A DNA stretch of 64,000 bases from Plecoglossus altivelis (GCA_036571765.1 BROE01000013.1:9316857-9380856), one strand, 5' to 3'. Positions 38,331 through 51,180 are shown, counted from the stretch's first letter. Notes: generated by a model not told the origin, from the sequence alone. Translations and numbers: made by a program.

Positions 38331-38985
38331 AGTTGTTAGTTGTGAATGTGAGAACCAAAGGACATCATGTCTGAAATTCACTCAGTCAAGGATGGTTTCA
38401 GAAAAAGGCACAACACACGAGTTATTCACCTTCTGACTAGCGATGTTCTCGTCACTCCCTGTAGGAGGCGCTGTCGCTTAACCAGTGAGGTACACTCAGA
38501 AGACGTGATGGAGCTCCGAAAAACACCAATCCAGCGTTTTTATTTAAGGTTTTAATGTGTATTAATTGTATAATCAGGCAGTCTATTGTGTTTATAAACT
38601 TATTAAGATATATTGCAATGCTTCAACGAATTATATTTAATTACAAAAAGTATGACTTGAATCATAAAGTTTGTGTTTTTTAACTACATCAAACAAACAG
38701 TCCATGAAAACATAAACCTCGGTGAAGCAAGTGAAGTATGGATCCACTACACAAGTGTGGTCTCTGTTTCCTCTGGCCAGGCAACGGTTAACCCTGTAAT
38801 TGGATGAATGGATATTGTGGCGAGGCAGCATCTGATTACGCATGCAAGACCTCTCTAGAACATAGCGAACAATAAGGCCCGCCTGTCTGTCAAACGCACA
38901 GAGGGATATATTTACGGATATATTTGTTTTTCCATGGTTAAATTCACGCACTCTGACCAATTCACGATTTGCCCCACCTAGTGAA
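38331..38985. other. Intergenic spacer between acp2 and pacsin3
   Basis: About 650 bp of mostly AT-rich unique sequence. Small ORFs occur on both strands (for example 38367-38555 plus and 38637-38960 minus), but they have no recognisable domain, splice pattern or codon bias. A GACCAAT (CCAAT-box type) at about 38955 may belong to the pacsin3 promoter. Confidence 0.5.
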
Positions 38986-38989
38986 TTTC

Positions 38990-39223
38990 AAGTAGCTCTA
39001 GGTTACAGATGGATTCGTTGCAATGGCAGAGGGGGATGAGCGAGAACCAGTCGTTGTCAACAAACTGTCGTTTTTGAGTTCATGGTGGAGTACATCGCAA
39101 TCAGACTAGGACACAAGACTACATTTAAACCCGTTCCTGGTCGTGATACAGCGGATCTATCTTAAGTTTCGGTGGATTGTCAACTAAAGTTCTGACGGAG
39201 CAACGATCGCAAGGCTGCAACAG
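38990..39223 (+). other. pacsin3: Probable pacsin3 non-coding first exon
   Basis: A CpG-containing unique segment ends in a good donor (CAACAG followed by GTAAAC at 39224). It contains short ATGs but no long open frame. Its position upstream of pacsin3 on the same strand, before a large intron, fits a 5' UTR exon. The left boundary is approximate. Transcript evidence is lacking, so the link to pacsin3 is an inference. Confidence 0.4.
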
Positions 39224-40051
39224 GTAAACCCGAGCGGTAGAATAGTCGCAACTAGCCAACTAGTAACAAAGTAACAGCACCGTGCCACGTCTATAAGTCT
39301 CGATTGTTAATAGACAGCTACATAGCATATGCATGCCGCTACAGTGTATTCCCTCACGTTTGTATCTCTCTGATGAGGATTTCATGGAAGATCATTTGTT
39401 CTTCCAAGTCATTTGAGTACTAATGCAATGTTTAGGTAGGCCTACAGGTTGGAAAGGTAATAAAAGAAGCGTACTATGTTGCCAAATCAACGCGGATTAT
39501 GCTGGTATGGGCCAGCTAGCCTATATATCTACTCCATGGTCATAATCTGCAGACGCGGACTGCTCAAGAGATCTTGACGTTGATTTAACCTACATTATCC
39601 TATGTAACCGCTTTCGTTGTTAACCGCTAGCCAGAGTGACAATTGGGCATGTTCTTGTCTGTTCGCGCTACTGAGTTAGGCTACAGGTTTAGTGAAAACT
39701 CCGTGCTACAGAGTTTACAGAAGGCCCCTTTCGATTCATCCTAATGTTACTACTTCTCTCACTAACCTATTTCATAGCTCGCTGAGGGACTCAGGAGGGT
39801 GGGGGCAGGGGGAGGTGGGGTGGGGTGACCGCTCCATAGTTGATAAAGCGTCACTAGCCCTCCAGCATGGTGAAAACGAGAATAAGTGCTCTAATGGCTG
39901 CTCTTCACAAGGTCCTACGGGATGTCCATTGATGTAATACATTCTAATGTGCCCTCTAAAGAAAGACCATTACATAACGTGTCTTTATCGATGCCATTCT
40001 AATTGAGAAAACATCATGGAGTGCACTATAAGGTACTCTTACGGTCTAACT

Positions 40052-40254
40052 CAGGGGTTGGGCAATTCTGGTCCTCAGGGGCCACTGTCCTAAAGGTTTT
40101 AGATGTTTCCCTGCTCTAACACATCTGAATATAATTATCAGGGTTCCACAGAGCTTGATAATGAGCCATTCATTAAAATCAGGTGTGCTGGAGCAGGGAA
40201 ACATCTCAAACTTTCAGGACAACGGCCCCCGAGGACCAGGATTGCCCACCCCTG
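40052..40254. mobile_element. Non-autonomous hAT element (MITE) with 8-bp target-site duplication
   Basis: A 203-bp element with terminal inverted repeats (CAGGGGTTGGGCAATTCTGG at the left; TTGCCCACCCCTG at the right). It is flanked on both sides by the same 8 bp, GTCTAACT (40044-40051 and 40255-40262). CAGGGGTNGGCAA ends and an 8-bp duplication are typical of hAT transposons. No transposase is present. It sits in the inferred first intron of pacsin3. Confidence 0.9.
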
Positions 40255-40949
40255 GTCTAACTAGATGTTCCCCTATAGGGGGTCTTCATTAAAATTGGAA
40301 AAAGGTTATGAAGTTGCTACAGACTCTTCATGACAGTGTCCCAAAGGTGCCCTTTCCTGTAGAGCAAACAGGAAGCAGTCCTGTATAGGGTCCTGCAGAT
40401 GAAGCATGGGAGGTTCTGATCGGCTGCTCCTCTAATGGACAAGTGCACCTCAGGTGTACAGTGCTCTGAATGATCTCACTACATGAGTGAGAATGTTTGA
40501 AAGTTTTGTAACCAGTGAAAACAGGGAAGCCACCAAATTGGTTGTGGTTAAATGACTAATCTGAATTGCTTTAGAACTTGTATGTTGCCCCCATGTCGGG
40601 CAGTATGTCCCCTTTTGTCACCCTCACCCTTCAAACAGCCAGTCACTGTGGCTTAGCAACATTCAAACCTTCCTGCACCCCCTGCCAGGACACTGTGTAG
40701 TGGAAGTATGGACATGTTATTTTAGCATGCATACTCTACCCTCTGGTTCTCAAGTTTTCTGAAATGTGTCCACACATCTGGGTGCATGTTTGTGTGCTTC
40801 TATTCTATATACAGTTTCTAGAAAGCTGAGTCTTCTGCTGTGGGTTTGAAATGATAGAGTTAGTCCATGTGTCTGGGAGAGCACACGGTCAGGGGCAGGC
40901 TGACGCGTCCCTCTTTCCTCTCCACTCCTCTTCTTTCCAGTCCACTCTG

Positions 40950-41135
40950 CCTCTCCATACCTTGCCTCTGATCTTCTGTGCCTCTCCATGCCTTGCCTCT
41001 CTTGTCCTCTGTCTCTTCATGCCTTGCCTCTCTTGTCCTCTGTCTCTCCATGCCTTGCCTCTGATCTTCTCTGCCTCTCCATGCCTTGCCTCTGATCTTC
41101 TCTGCCTCTCCATGCCTTGCCTCTGATCTTCTCTT
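40950..41135. repeat. ~30-bp tandem repeat
   Basis: Six to seven units of the type CTCTCCATGCCTTGCCTCTG plus ATCTTCTCTG. They account for the repetitive minus-strand ORF of 229 codons at 40860-41549. Confidence 0.85.
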
Positions 41136-41796
41136 CTCCACTCTTCTTCTGTCTACTCCTTCACCACTCTTCTCGTCACCACTCCTGTGTGTGTGGAGTC
41201 TGTGATGGTTAGAAGGGAAGAGGACAAGTTGGAACCTGACATTGTCGTTGGAGGAGGAATGTGGGCACGGTGGTGGGTGCGGCCTCCGGTGTAGGAGAGA
41301 TTGTTCCTGTGTCAGAGGTGGAACTGAGGAAAAACAACAGGTCTCAGGCCTCGATGGCAGTGTGTCAGTGAGCTGGTAGGTGGCGTCAGTATTGGCAGCA
41401 GTTAACAGACATTTACTAAGAAAGAGGGCATCCCAATAACCAGCATCCCAGCTGGTTATTTTGGAGGTGTGATGTGCCCTGACCCTGCCAAGCCCCCTCC
41501 CACCACCACTCCCCAACACCCAGAGCTCTCCTCCCCTCCTCTCCTCCACTCATCATCCACATCTCCATGTGTGGCATTTCACCCTCCTCCTCAGAATCTA
41601 ACACGTCCCACACTCAGCACCTATAACAGTCGACTAATCAGCCTGCCAGCTAGTCAGTCAAGCAGCCAGCCAGCCAGCCAGCTAGTCAGTCAAGCAGCCA
41701 GCCGGCCAAGCCAGTCACCTACAACAAAGCCAGTTAATCGGGCAGCTAGCTACGCAGGCAGCTAAAGGGAGTTGGTGTGGATCTCCAATGACTCAC

Positions 41797-42138
41797 TGAG
41801 ACTTGGTGGGTTATAGTCGAAACTCTGTGGGTTATAGTTGAGACTCTGCGGGTTATTGTCTAGTCTAGACTCTGCGGGTTGTAGTTGAGACTCTGCGGGT
41901 TATTGTCTAGTCTAGACTCTGCGGGTTGTAGTTGAGACTCTGCGGGTTATAGTCTAGTCTAGACTCTGCGGGTTGTCGTTGAGACTGCGGGTAAGAGTGT
42001 AGTCGAGACTCTGCGAGTCATTGTTGAGACTCTGCGGGTCGTGTCTAGTTGAGACTCTGCAGCCTATAGTCTAGACTCTGCGGGTCATAGTCTAGTCAAG
42101 ACTCTGCGGGTCATGTCTAGTCTAGTCTGTGGGTTATA
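41797..42138. repeat. Minisatellite GACTCTGCGGGTTATAGTCTAG
   Basis: About 14 imperfect units of 20-30 bp built from GACTCTGCGGGTT and TAGTCTAGTCTA blocks. The array ends about 65 bp before the candidate 5' UTR exon at 42202. Confidence 0.85.
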
Positions 42139-42201
42139 GGCGCGGCCTTCTCGCTCCTCTTTCCTCTGGAGTAATCATCCTCGGCTCTTTCCCTCCCTCA
42201 G

Positions 42202-42267
42202 GGCCGGAGAGAAAACAGCAGCTCTTATCAGGGACAAACCCTCGTCTTCGTTTTCCTCTCTTACTGG
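42202..42267 (+). other. pacsin3: Probable pacsin3 5' UTR exon 2
   Basis: A 66-bp segment is bounded by a strong acceptor (pyrimidine tract ending CCCTCCCTCAG) and a strong donor (TACTGG then GTAAGT). It lies upstream of the pacsin3 coding exons on the same strand. It carries no start codon that continues into pacsin3, so it would be non-coding leader. An alternative is a cryptic exon. Confidence 0.45.
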
Positions 42268-42269
42268 GT

Positions 42270-43318
42270 AAGTGCCCTCCTCCATCTCTGAGTCTCACTT
42301 TACTTGGTGTGCCAAGCCACCCTTGTTCCAGTAGATCGTAATGGACAAAGGTTCTGGATGTCTAGGCTAGACCAGAGTAGACCAGACCAGGCTAGGTCAG
42401 GCATGGGGAAGCACATGGTGCTGTACATTAATCAGATTAATGATTACTAGTTTCCAGAGGGGCTTAGTGGCCTGGCCTGCCTTCTCTCACCCTGACCCAC
42501 TTCCATCTCCTCCTCCTTCCTCCCTTCTTCTTTGCTCTGCTCGGCTATCTTCTCCTCCAACAAAACCTATGTGTAAACCTTGAATGTAAACGAGTTCCAC
42601 ATGCTGACAAGTTGTCTTGTGGTAACCACATCTGAAGTGTGTGTGTGTGTGTGTGTGTTTGTGTGTCTGTAAGGAGAAGGAGAAGGAGGAGGGGTACAAG
42701 CTTCTGTAATGCCTTGTGAATGTGCACCCATATGTAGTGCAGCACTGTCTCCACTGTGTGTGTGTGTGGTCCTCTAGACACACAGTAGGCATACTGGTTC
42801 CCCAGCGTGTCACCCTGGTAGACCTCAGTACATTGTAGACACACTGTGGAGTCACTGACCAGAGGAACCCACAGATATTTCTAGAGTTCTCTCAGTCACT
42901 GTGCATGTATGTCTATGCATGTGTCTTTTGTTGTTCTCTATTGTTATTGTCAGTTTTGTGAGCTGCAGCCTGTTTGCTGTCCTTGAAAGGTCTAGTCAGT
43001 CTGAACTGTGGGTGAAGACCTCCTAGAAGTCCTGGTCCTGATTCTGGGCTTCAGAGCAGTGTGTTGATCTGCAGTCTGATCAGCATCAGTAGGACCAGCC
43101 TGACACAGAGGGATAAGTCACTGCTGCATGTCAACAGGACCCCCCTCCCCCCTTCCTCTCTGTCTCCCGCTCACTGAAATAATCCTGGGTTACATTTTTA
43201 TGATGCGTTTCCAATCTCCTCCTCTTCTTTCTTCCATTTCATCTCCTCTTCTCTCCAGTTGTCGTAATCCAGAAGGGGAATGAGATCTTAGGGGAAGTGT
43301 GTGTGTGTGAGCGAGCGA

Positions 43319-43350
<32 letters not shown>

Positions 43351-43996
43351 GCGTGCATGTGTGTGTGTGTGCGCGTGTGTGCTTAACAGACCTAGTTGCT
43401 GAGGCCTGTCGGTGTGTCTCTGCTCTGAGGACTAAAGCAGGCAGGACACCCCTGACCCCTGATCAACCCTTTCATGCCCATGTGGCATAACACAAAGAGA
43501 CACATGTTGGGGGAGGGGGGTGAGAGAGGGAGAGGGAGAGGGCGAGGAGGAGAGGGGGAGGGGGGAAGAGAGAGGGGGGATTGGGAGGGGGAGAAAGAGA
43601 GTGTGGCATTGTAATTAGAAATGTAATGAGTAAGCTTCTCACAAATGTTCTTCATTCTGCATGTTTGTGGGAGATGCCTATCCTGCTGGCATACTTTCCA
43701 CTGGCCCCTCACACACGCGCACGCACACACACACACACACACCACACATCCTTTGATATAGTACTGACTGGACCAGACCACACTGTGTTGTCTAACACAG
43801 GAAGTTGTTGTGGCTCTGACAGGAAGCTGGATGACCTTGGCAACAGGGCCATCCAATCAGCTATGAGCTGTGAGGATGTGATGGATGAGGCTAGAGGAAG
43901 TCTTGGGGTTGTCTGTCTTTTAGGGAGGTCATCGGCTAGACGGTCTGGGAGACAGGTGAAAAGGGAGAAGTTGACCAGCTGTTTGTCTGTTACCAG
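42270..43996 (+). other. pacsin3: Inferred last 5' intron of pacsin3
   Basis: Contains TG repeats (42638-42667 and 43298-43382), a GGGGAGA tract (43508-43600) and a CA repeat (43709-43747). No coding exon is seen before the acceptor CAG ending at 43996. Confidence 0.4.
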
Positions 43997-44043
43997 GTTG
44001 ACCACTAGCCGCCATCATTCCGTGCTGCAAGGGTGACCCGGCC

Positions 44044-45294
44044 ATGTCCTCCAATGGAGACCTGAGAGACATGGGCAGCAGCGACAGCTTCTGGGAGGTG
44101 AGGACACACACACACACCCTGCATTTGACGGAGAAGCTTGGGAAACATGCATGTTAAGAAAAGCAACACCCCACACACACTTGAGTGTGTCGGACATGAA
44201 CACACACGCATGCACACACACGTATATATGCTTAATGAGTCCCTGTAGACTCCTTTCCGTGATCCGTACTATCCTGTGCGTACAGACACACACACATACA
44301 CGCTCCCTCCTCTGCGGGCCAGTTCCCACTTGCAACACACGCCTATCCTATGATGTAGCTGTCCCTAAACCTGGCTCCACACCCTGCCTGTCTAACCACC
44401 TACCTGCTCTTCTAACTGCATGTGTTTTTGTCTCTGTGCTCATGTGCAGCCGGGTAACTACAAGAGGACAGTGAAGCGCATCGATGATGGCCACCGTCTG
44501 TGTAATGATCTGGTCAGCTGTTTCCAGGAGAGAGCCAAAATAGAAAAGAGCTACTCCACACAGCTCAGCGACTGGGCCAGAAAGTGGAGGGGTGTGGTTG
44601 AGAAAGGTGAGCAGGAAGTTACCTGGACAACAATCATCACAAGGGATGAACTACGCTTCCCACAGGGCTTCACTCCCAGTATATTTCGAAATGCCAAATG
44701 TCGGCATATCATTTAATCAGAAATGGGGTTCGCTGAAGGAAATGGAACCAGATTAAAGTGAGTCTTCTGAATACTGTTCTTCCAGGGCCTCAGTACGGGA
44801 CACTAGAGAAGGCGTGGCACGCCTTTATGCTGGCTGCTGATAGGCTGAGCGAGCTGCACCTGGAGCTGAAGGAGCGGCTGGCAGGCGAGGACAGTGAGAA
44901 GGTGCGATGCTGGCAGAAGGAGGCCTTCCACAGGCAGATGATCGGGGGCTTCCGGGAGTCCAAGGATGCTGATGAAGGGTTCCGCAAGGCCCAGAAACCC
45001 TGGGTCAGGAAACTGAAGGAGGTGAGGCTGATTCATATCTGAAGTCATCTCTCTCTNTCTTTCCCTCTCTCTTTCTCTTTCTCTCTATCTTTAAGGGTGA
45101 TTGTGACTGTCTCTTTGACCTCTGACTCCCAGGTGGAGGCATCCCGGAAGAGCTACCACCAGGCTCGCAAGGAGGAGCGCACTGCCATCACCAGGGAGAC
45201 GCACGCCAAGGCGGACACCACCAAGTCTCAGGAGGAAGTACGAAAGTACAGCGAGCGCGTGCAGCGGTGCAACCAGGAGGCCGAGAAGGTACCG

Positions 45295-45342
<48 letters not shown>

Positions 45343-47568
45343 TTGGTAATGAGATCCACTGTTCTCAAGACTGTAAACTAGAGCGCAAACCTACCGGTAA
45401 CAAGCACATGCGTGTATTTAGGCGAAGGATCGCTATGAGAAGGCCCTGGATGAGCTGAACCGGGTGAACCCTCGCTACATGGAGGACATGGAGCAGGTCT
45501 TTGATCTCACTCAGGAGGCTGAGAAGAACAGGCTCTGCTTCTTTAAGGAGGTGCTGCTGGACATCCACACACACCTGGACCTCTCCTCCCGCGATGGGTA
45601 GGACACAAGCACAAACACACACTAACACTCTACTGGATACAACAGCAGCATTTAGTTCTTAACTTTGATTGAGGCTGTTTACTGGTTCAATATTGATCAA
45701 GTCTCTTGGTGTGGGTATGTGTATTTGTGTGCCTAGAGTGAATGAAACTCCAGAGATGTTGTTAATTAACCAACAACCTTGTATCGTCCTCCAAACACTG
45801 TTTACGTAGACCTAGGTTACTATGTCAACACGGTCCCTCACAGAGTAAACATTCAGTGGAATTTGGCCACAAATTAGGCAACACGGCCACATACCCATGA
45901 AACCAGTTCTGAAAATAGGACTAATACACAGTAGGAAATGCACCAATCCAGCTATAAATGTATAACTATACCTACATAACTGTAACTATATGCCAAAATA
46001 CTATATAATAAATGTGTATATCTGCACACTAGGTATGTGTTAGTAGAACTATTAGACTGTGCCTGTGATTGACATGCAAGATATCCTATCAGGTTTAAGG
46101 GTCTATACCGGGACCTTGGCCAGACCATCAACTCAGCCAATGACAGCGAGGACCTGAAGTGGTGGAGGAACACACACGGACCTGGGATGAGCATGAATTG
46201 GCCCCAGTTTGATGTGAGACACTAACACACACACACATTCGCATGTGTGTATATTCACACACATACACACACGCATATACAAAGACATAATCACGCACAC
46301 ACATACTTGTGTTTCATTTCCTGGTTACTATCCGGTATAAAGTTGTTGGTTGCCATGCTGGTTGCCAGGCGGTGCATTCCAGAGGTAGCCTGGTAAAAGG
46401 AGTCTGTTGTGTGTTGGAGGGCGGAGATGAGTGGGCCCTGGAATGCTGGTTGGCTCTCTGAGCCAAGCCCCACCCCTTTGCTCCTCCATCCAGCAACTAG
46501 ACAGTAACCCTTCCAGACCCCAGCCCACCCCACCTCCCAGAGACGGGCTGGGAGGGCAGAGTGGGGAAGGTTGGCAGAGAGGTTGGCAGGGAAGCAGGCA
46601 TCCTCTGGCGTTCCCACAGCTTAGAGCCCCTCCCACACAGAGGCTCCATTGTCTTAGTGGCCTGGCTGCTCAGATTGGGAGCTGCTCTGGACAACCAGAA
46701 CCTGGAGCTCTGCTCCTCTCCAGCTCCTCTCCACCTCCTCCTCTCTCCTCCTCCTCCCCTCCTATCCTTGTCTGAGTTCATTGTCCCAATTGGGTGTGTC
46801 TGATGGTTGAAACCGATTACTTACAATAGACCCGATACCTGACCCAGTAAGATGAAAGACATGGTCATAATCTGTGTGTGTACGTGTGCGCGCGTGTGTG
46901 TGTGTGTGTGCGTGTAGGAGTGGTCCCCGGAGGCGAACTGTTCCATCGGCAGGAAAGAGAAGAGCAGTTGTGCAGATGATGTGGTCACTCTCACCAACAT
47001 TGTGTCATCAGCGGAGGAGGCTCCTCCCACCCCTCAAGAGAACAGCAGGTACCAGGACCACCACGACCTGCTGGGGGGGGGGATCAAGCTGTCGCTGTAC
47101 TTGTGCTTGTGAACCACACCAGGCCAGAGTTGGTCACTCAGACTTAGATCAGGCTTAAGGTAGATTCTAGGCCCCAAACTCTGAATAATACTTAAGGTGT
47201 CTGGGTTCTTATGGAGGCTGCTTCCTGTTCTCAGTATGCCTCACTCACTAGTCTGTAATTAGCAGCATAATGCTGAGTCAGGGCCTAAGAATTAGTGTGT
47301 GTACTGGGGGTATATTTACTTGTTTGTGTGTGTTTTTGTCTTTTCTTTGTGTGTGCCCTCTTTTTGTGTGTTTTATGTAAACCTATGCGTTCCTTTATTG
47401 TTCACACAGTCACCAGTGAGATCTGATTACCAGAACAAGCTCCTGTGTTTGTGGGGAGGGGGAGGGGGGGTAGAATTCCCACTAGCCCCCTCTGCTGGTG
47501 AGGAGGGAATTACAAAGTTGAACAATGTCAAAACCCAGTCAGCCTTGCTGACAGTGATGGACTATTAC

Positions 47569-47599
<31 letters not shown>

Positions 47600-49048
47600 A
47601 CATGTACATGCACTCATGTATGTGTGATTCCCAGGGTGACGAAGGACTACTCCTCTGATTGGTCAGATGAAGACAGCCCTAAGAAGGGGCTTTCAGCCAA
47701 TGGGCTAGGTGAAGAGGAGGAGGAAGAGGAGGAGGAGAAGGTAGCGGCTGTGAGAGTCAGAGCACTATATGATTACACTGGCCAGGAGGCTGACGAGCTG
47801 AGCTTTAAAGCAGGTATTAATCCTAACTAATGCTTATTAATGACATACACACAAACACACATACACACATGGACACACATACTCACAACCACAGTGTGTG
47901 ACTATCTGCATGTTGGCCCCTGCTTCAGCCTGCTACATCAGCAGTACTCATAACCTGTGGGTACCGGCACCTCTGTGTGTGCTAGTGTAAGAATGTGATA
48001 CACTCTCACTGTCTGTATCCATAGGAACCACTATTGTAAGTGTGGGGTAGTCATGGTTTCCAGCTTGAATGTAACAAACCATTTATGGAGTTATCCAGCC
48101 TGACAGCAGGAGGTGTAACCTTCATAACTGATTTATCAAACCACTACGATTATCAGATGATAACTATGTTTGTCTAAACCCTCTCACCACTTACATGGCT
48201 GGTAAGTGTTCAGGATATTGTCATAGTAGTGTGGCATTATTATTAATGAGTGATATTAGGAATCATTTCACAATACTTGTTGTGACAGGTCAGAGATCTA
48301 CTTCATGGATCCTGTAACCTGGAGCGTGTTCATCATATGGCGCCTACTCAAATGTGATTGGCTCAGGTTTTTCTGAGGAACCCAAACGGAACTGTGCTCT
48401 CATTGCGTGATTGACATGTTGATCCTGTCAAGCCCCTCCCCCCACTGGGGAGCATTGGTGTAGAGAAATCTGTCCGCCTGGCATCGTATTCTGTGATTGG
48501 CTTGATCCCTGTCAGCTTCTGGTCCAATCAGACTTCCTGTGGTGCTAAGCTAGTCTGAGTCCCTCTGGGGGGCGGAATTATGCACGGAAGGGTTCTGTCA
48601 GAGATCTACTGTGACGAGATCCACAACCCTCCTGACTAACAACATGCATAGACATGACTCTTCAGAATTAGGGTTAATGTGTGTCCTGGTCTATAGCCTT
48701 CTAATGATCTCATGTCTGTTATTGTATATATCCTGGATTACCATCAGTTGAGGTGAGACAAGGACAGTGAAACAGGACTTAATGTGTCCTTGGTCTGATC
48801 TGGGAGGGAGGGGGATCCCTGGATGAGGTCTAAGAGGTGGATTGGCTCTCAGGTCAGACACTGATCTGAGTACAGATGGAGAGGTGTATGGAAGTGGTGT
48901 ATTTATAAAGGTAAACTTCTGCTCTCCTCCAGGTGAAGAGTTGATGAAGTTGGGAGAGGAGGACGAGCAGGGCTGGTGTAAAGGCCAACTGACCAGTGGA
49001 AAAATGGGCCTCTACCCTGCTAACTACGTCCAGGCTGTGACGTCCTGA
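44044..49048 (+). CDS. pacsin3: PACSIN3 / syndapin-3 F-BAR and SH3 adaptor, 9 coding exons, 441 aa
   Basis: A cytoplasmic adaptor that bends membrane with its F-BAR dimer and recruits partners such as dynamin, N-WASP or TRPV4 through its SH3 domain. Exons: 44044-44097, 44450-44606, 44786-45021, 45133-45288, 45422-45597, 46093-46213, 46918-47048, 47635-47813, 48933-49048. The frame is continuous and all introns are GT-AG. Seen: F-BAR from about residue 15 to 290 (SFWEPGNYKRT at the start, WWRNTHGPGM late in the domain); an acidic run of nine Glu at 370-378; SH3 at about 382-441 with ALYDY, GWCKGQ and YPANYV. No NPF motif lies between the two domains, which separates PACSIN3 from PACSIN1 and PACSIN2. 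Human PACSIN3 is 424 aa; the extra length is in the linker. The ATG is the first in an exon whose acceptor probably ends at 43996. Confidence 0.95.
45057..45057. other. Single undetermined base in pacsin3 intron 3
   Basis: One N inside a CT-rich tract. It does not touch an exon or a splice site. A second isolated N at 49425 lies in the pacsin3 3' UTR. Confidence 0.95.
45297..45340 (+). repeat. (TG)n microsatellite in pacsin3 intron 4
   Basis: An almost perfect TG run begins only about nine bases after the donor of the exon ending at 45288. The GTACCG donor itself is intact. Confidence 0.9.
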
Positions 49049-50075
49049 TGCCCCGCCCACCCAGGCCCATAACACCCAAACCCTGCCCCTGGACATTCCG
49101 CCAACAACAGAGGCACCGGGAACGTTCCCATGGTAACTTGCGTTGCAGAAGCGGTTGGAAGCTTCTAGACCAGCAAGCTGGAATACTGAATTAACAAGCC
49201 CCCCTCCCCCAAGGACTAACCAGAAGACTAGTCACCAGAGGACAGTCCCCATACAACTAGTCAAGAACAAAGTTCATACTACAGACTACACCTTCTGTCT
49301 ACAAAGATGTTACAAAAGCCAGACCTAGACCAGACCAGACCAGACCAGACCAGGACCCAGACCCACCCAGTGCCTTACTAGAGTTCTGCTGGCTGGTATG
49401 ACTGTCAGACAGCCCTCCCAAGTGNTGGGGCTCTGGTCACAACTCACCCTTCTTCTCTCTACATGTTCAAACTGTCTTTGCAGGTTGAGTTACTGTTAGA
49501 GTTTTTGAAGAGCAAAGATCTGTCACATCAGCCATCATTTGTATACAGTCTGATCCAGCTGCTCCTCATCTCATAATGTCTCGTTTCTGAATCCTGTAGA
49601 AGCATTAAGGATAAACCTCTGATAATGCTGATGTCGTTTAGTTCTTCAGACCCATATTTGTGGACAGCGTCTGTCAAGATTTCCAGGTTTCCTCTCTGAA
49701 CAGTAAAGGGTGTTTTATGTCAAGGCAAAGACCCTGTCATCCAGCACTAGATTGTGCTCATGGTAGATTTCTACAGTCAGAATTTTCACTTGCTTTTTAA
49801 TTTATTTTCACCTTTTAAATCATTTAATTAATGTTTTGGTGTCAAACTAATCAGACTAAAGTTGTAAGAATGAGGACTTATGGGAAGTGCTAAGAAAATG
49901 GAAGTGGGAAGTGACTGTGGGTGATGTCGAGGTGTGTGAGAGATATAGAGATGTATGCGTGTGTGAAAGAGAGAGAGACGTGTTTGTGTGGTCCTTTACA
50001 CCACACCTTGTCGGACACAATCATGTAATCCAATGTACTTTGCAGAATAAACACTTGAATCAGATGTCAGGAGTG
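49049..50075 (+). other. pacsin3: pacsin3 3' UTR with poly(A) signal
   Basis: Unique sequence after the TGA, with a short CAGAC repeat near 49331-49352. A canonical AATAAA at 50046-50051 is the best candidate end of the transcript. Small ORFs here are not supported. Confidence 0.5.
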
Positions 50076-51180
50076 CTGGTTCATTATTCTCACCTGATTC
50101 TTCTCTGATGTGATACCGCAGCCTCGTCACATTAATCAAGTTTAGCAGGGTGACTCATGTCTGTGAAAACTCTGTTTACAAAACAAAGGCTGTGTTAAAT
50201 CAAAGGACCAGTTAAGCTCACTTTATCCATTGCAATGTCATGATTTTTAGCATTTAGCAGACTTCATCAGAAGCAACATATTGCACAAGAGGGATTTAAA
50301 CAGTGACCTTTTGATCTGCAGTGCTCTAACCACTAAGCTAAGGTATTACCTCCATTTTTGTCCAACCCTCTGTTAGATGGTGTTATGATGTAGTCATGGC
50401 TAAAGCCTGCTTTTATCCCACTGCAGCGTTTCTCAACTGGATCCAAATGAATCACGCTGATGCCTCAAGCTGCTTGCTCACAGAGATGTGCAGTTCTACA
50501 AAGAACCACACAACCAGTCTCAGACCTGTTCAAAGACTGGCCAACAGCGTGGACACGACTGAAGCAGAGAGCCAGTGTTTGCCCAAGGAGCAGGAAGTTT
50601 CAACTCTGACAAGAGGGCAGCTTTGTCTACAGCATCAGGTGGAGGAGAGGTTCAGCCACACTGACTGGCTGTTGATCCTCCATGTCTGAAGAGGCAAGCT
50701 GCCGCTAGGATTCATGGCTGGTTACCTGATGTTTGAACCCAACACTATGCAGTATTGACCATGTGAATCATTGGACTTTCATTGACACATTTTTGCACTC
50801 CCATTTCTAGCCTGAGGGTTGGAGTTCTATACTACATCTGCTGTAGTGCACTTGAAGGAAACTGACATTCAAAAACACACAAGTGAGTCAGAAAAAAAAC
50901 TACCTGAATGTGAATCTTCTCAAACATTTTAATTGTACATAATAAACAAACAAACCAACCAATCAGAATCACACAGTCTGCTGACACAGAGGACTGCAAT
51001 GTGGCCCCAGTCCGCTGGATGACAAGACTGAAGCCTTCTGCATTCCAGAACGTTCGGTATGCTATCTACCCATCACAAGCAGTTACAACTGATTAAGCCA
51101 TCTAACAATGTCAGCAGTTACTATGTGTCACATCAAAACCACAACAATGTAAAACAAAAAAAATTAAATGAAAGGAAAAT
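50076..51180. other. Spacer between convergent pacsin3 and celf1
   Basis: About 1.1 kb holding a degenerate tRNA-like repeat (50246-50345) and otherwise unique AT-rich sequence. A plus-strand ORF at 50396-50689 has no recognised domain and no splice context, so I do not call a gene. The exact end of celf1 is uncertain, so part of this may be transcribed. Confidence 0.4.
50246..50345 (-). repeat. Degenerate tRNA-like interspersed repeat
   Basis: The segment has CATTTAGCAGAC at one end and, at the other, sequence ending in TGCTCTAACCACTAAGCTA. This matches the reverse complement of a tRNA anticodon-to-D-arm region and is typical of a very common teleost interspersed repeat. It is diverged and shows no clear target-site duplication. 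Confidence 0.45.

Noticed and set aside
40860..41549. 229-codon minus-strand ORF with Arg/Glu/Lys repeats
   Set aside because: It reads through a 30-bp tandem repeat and a CT-rich tract in the inferred pacsin3 leader intron; repetitive and without recognisable domain.
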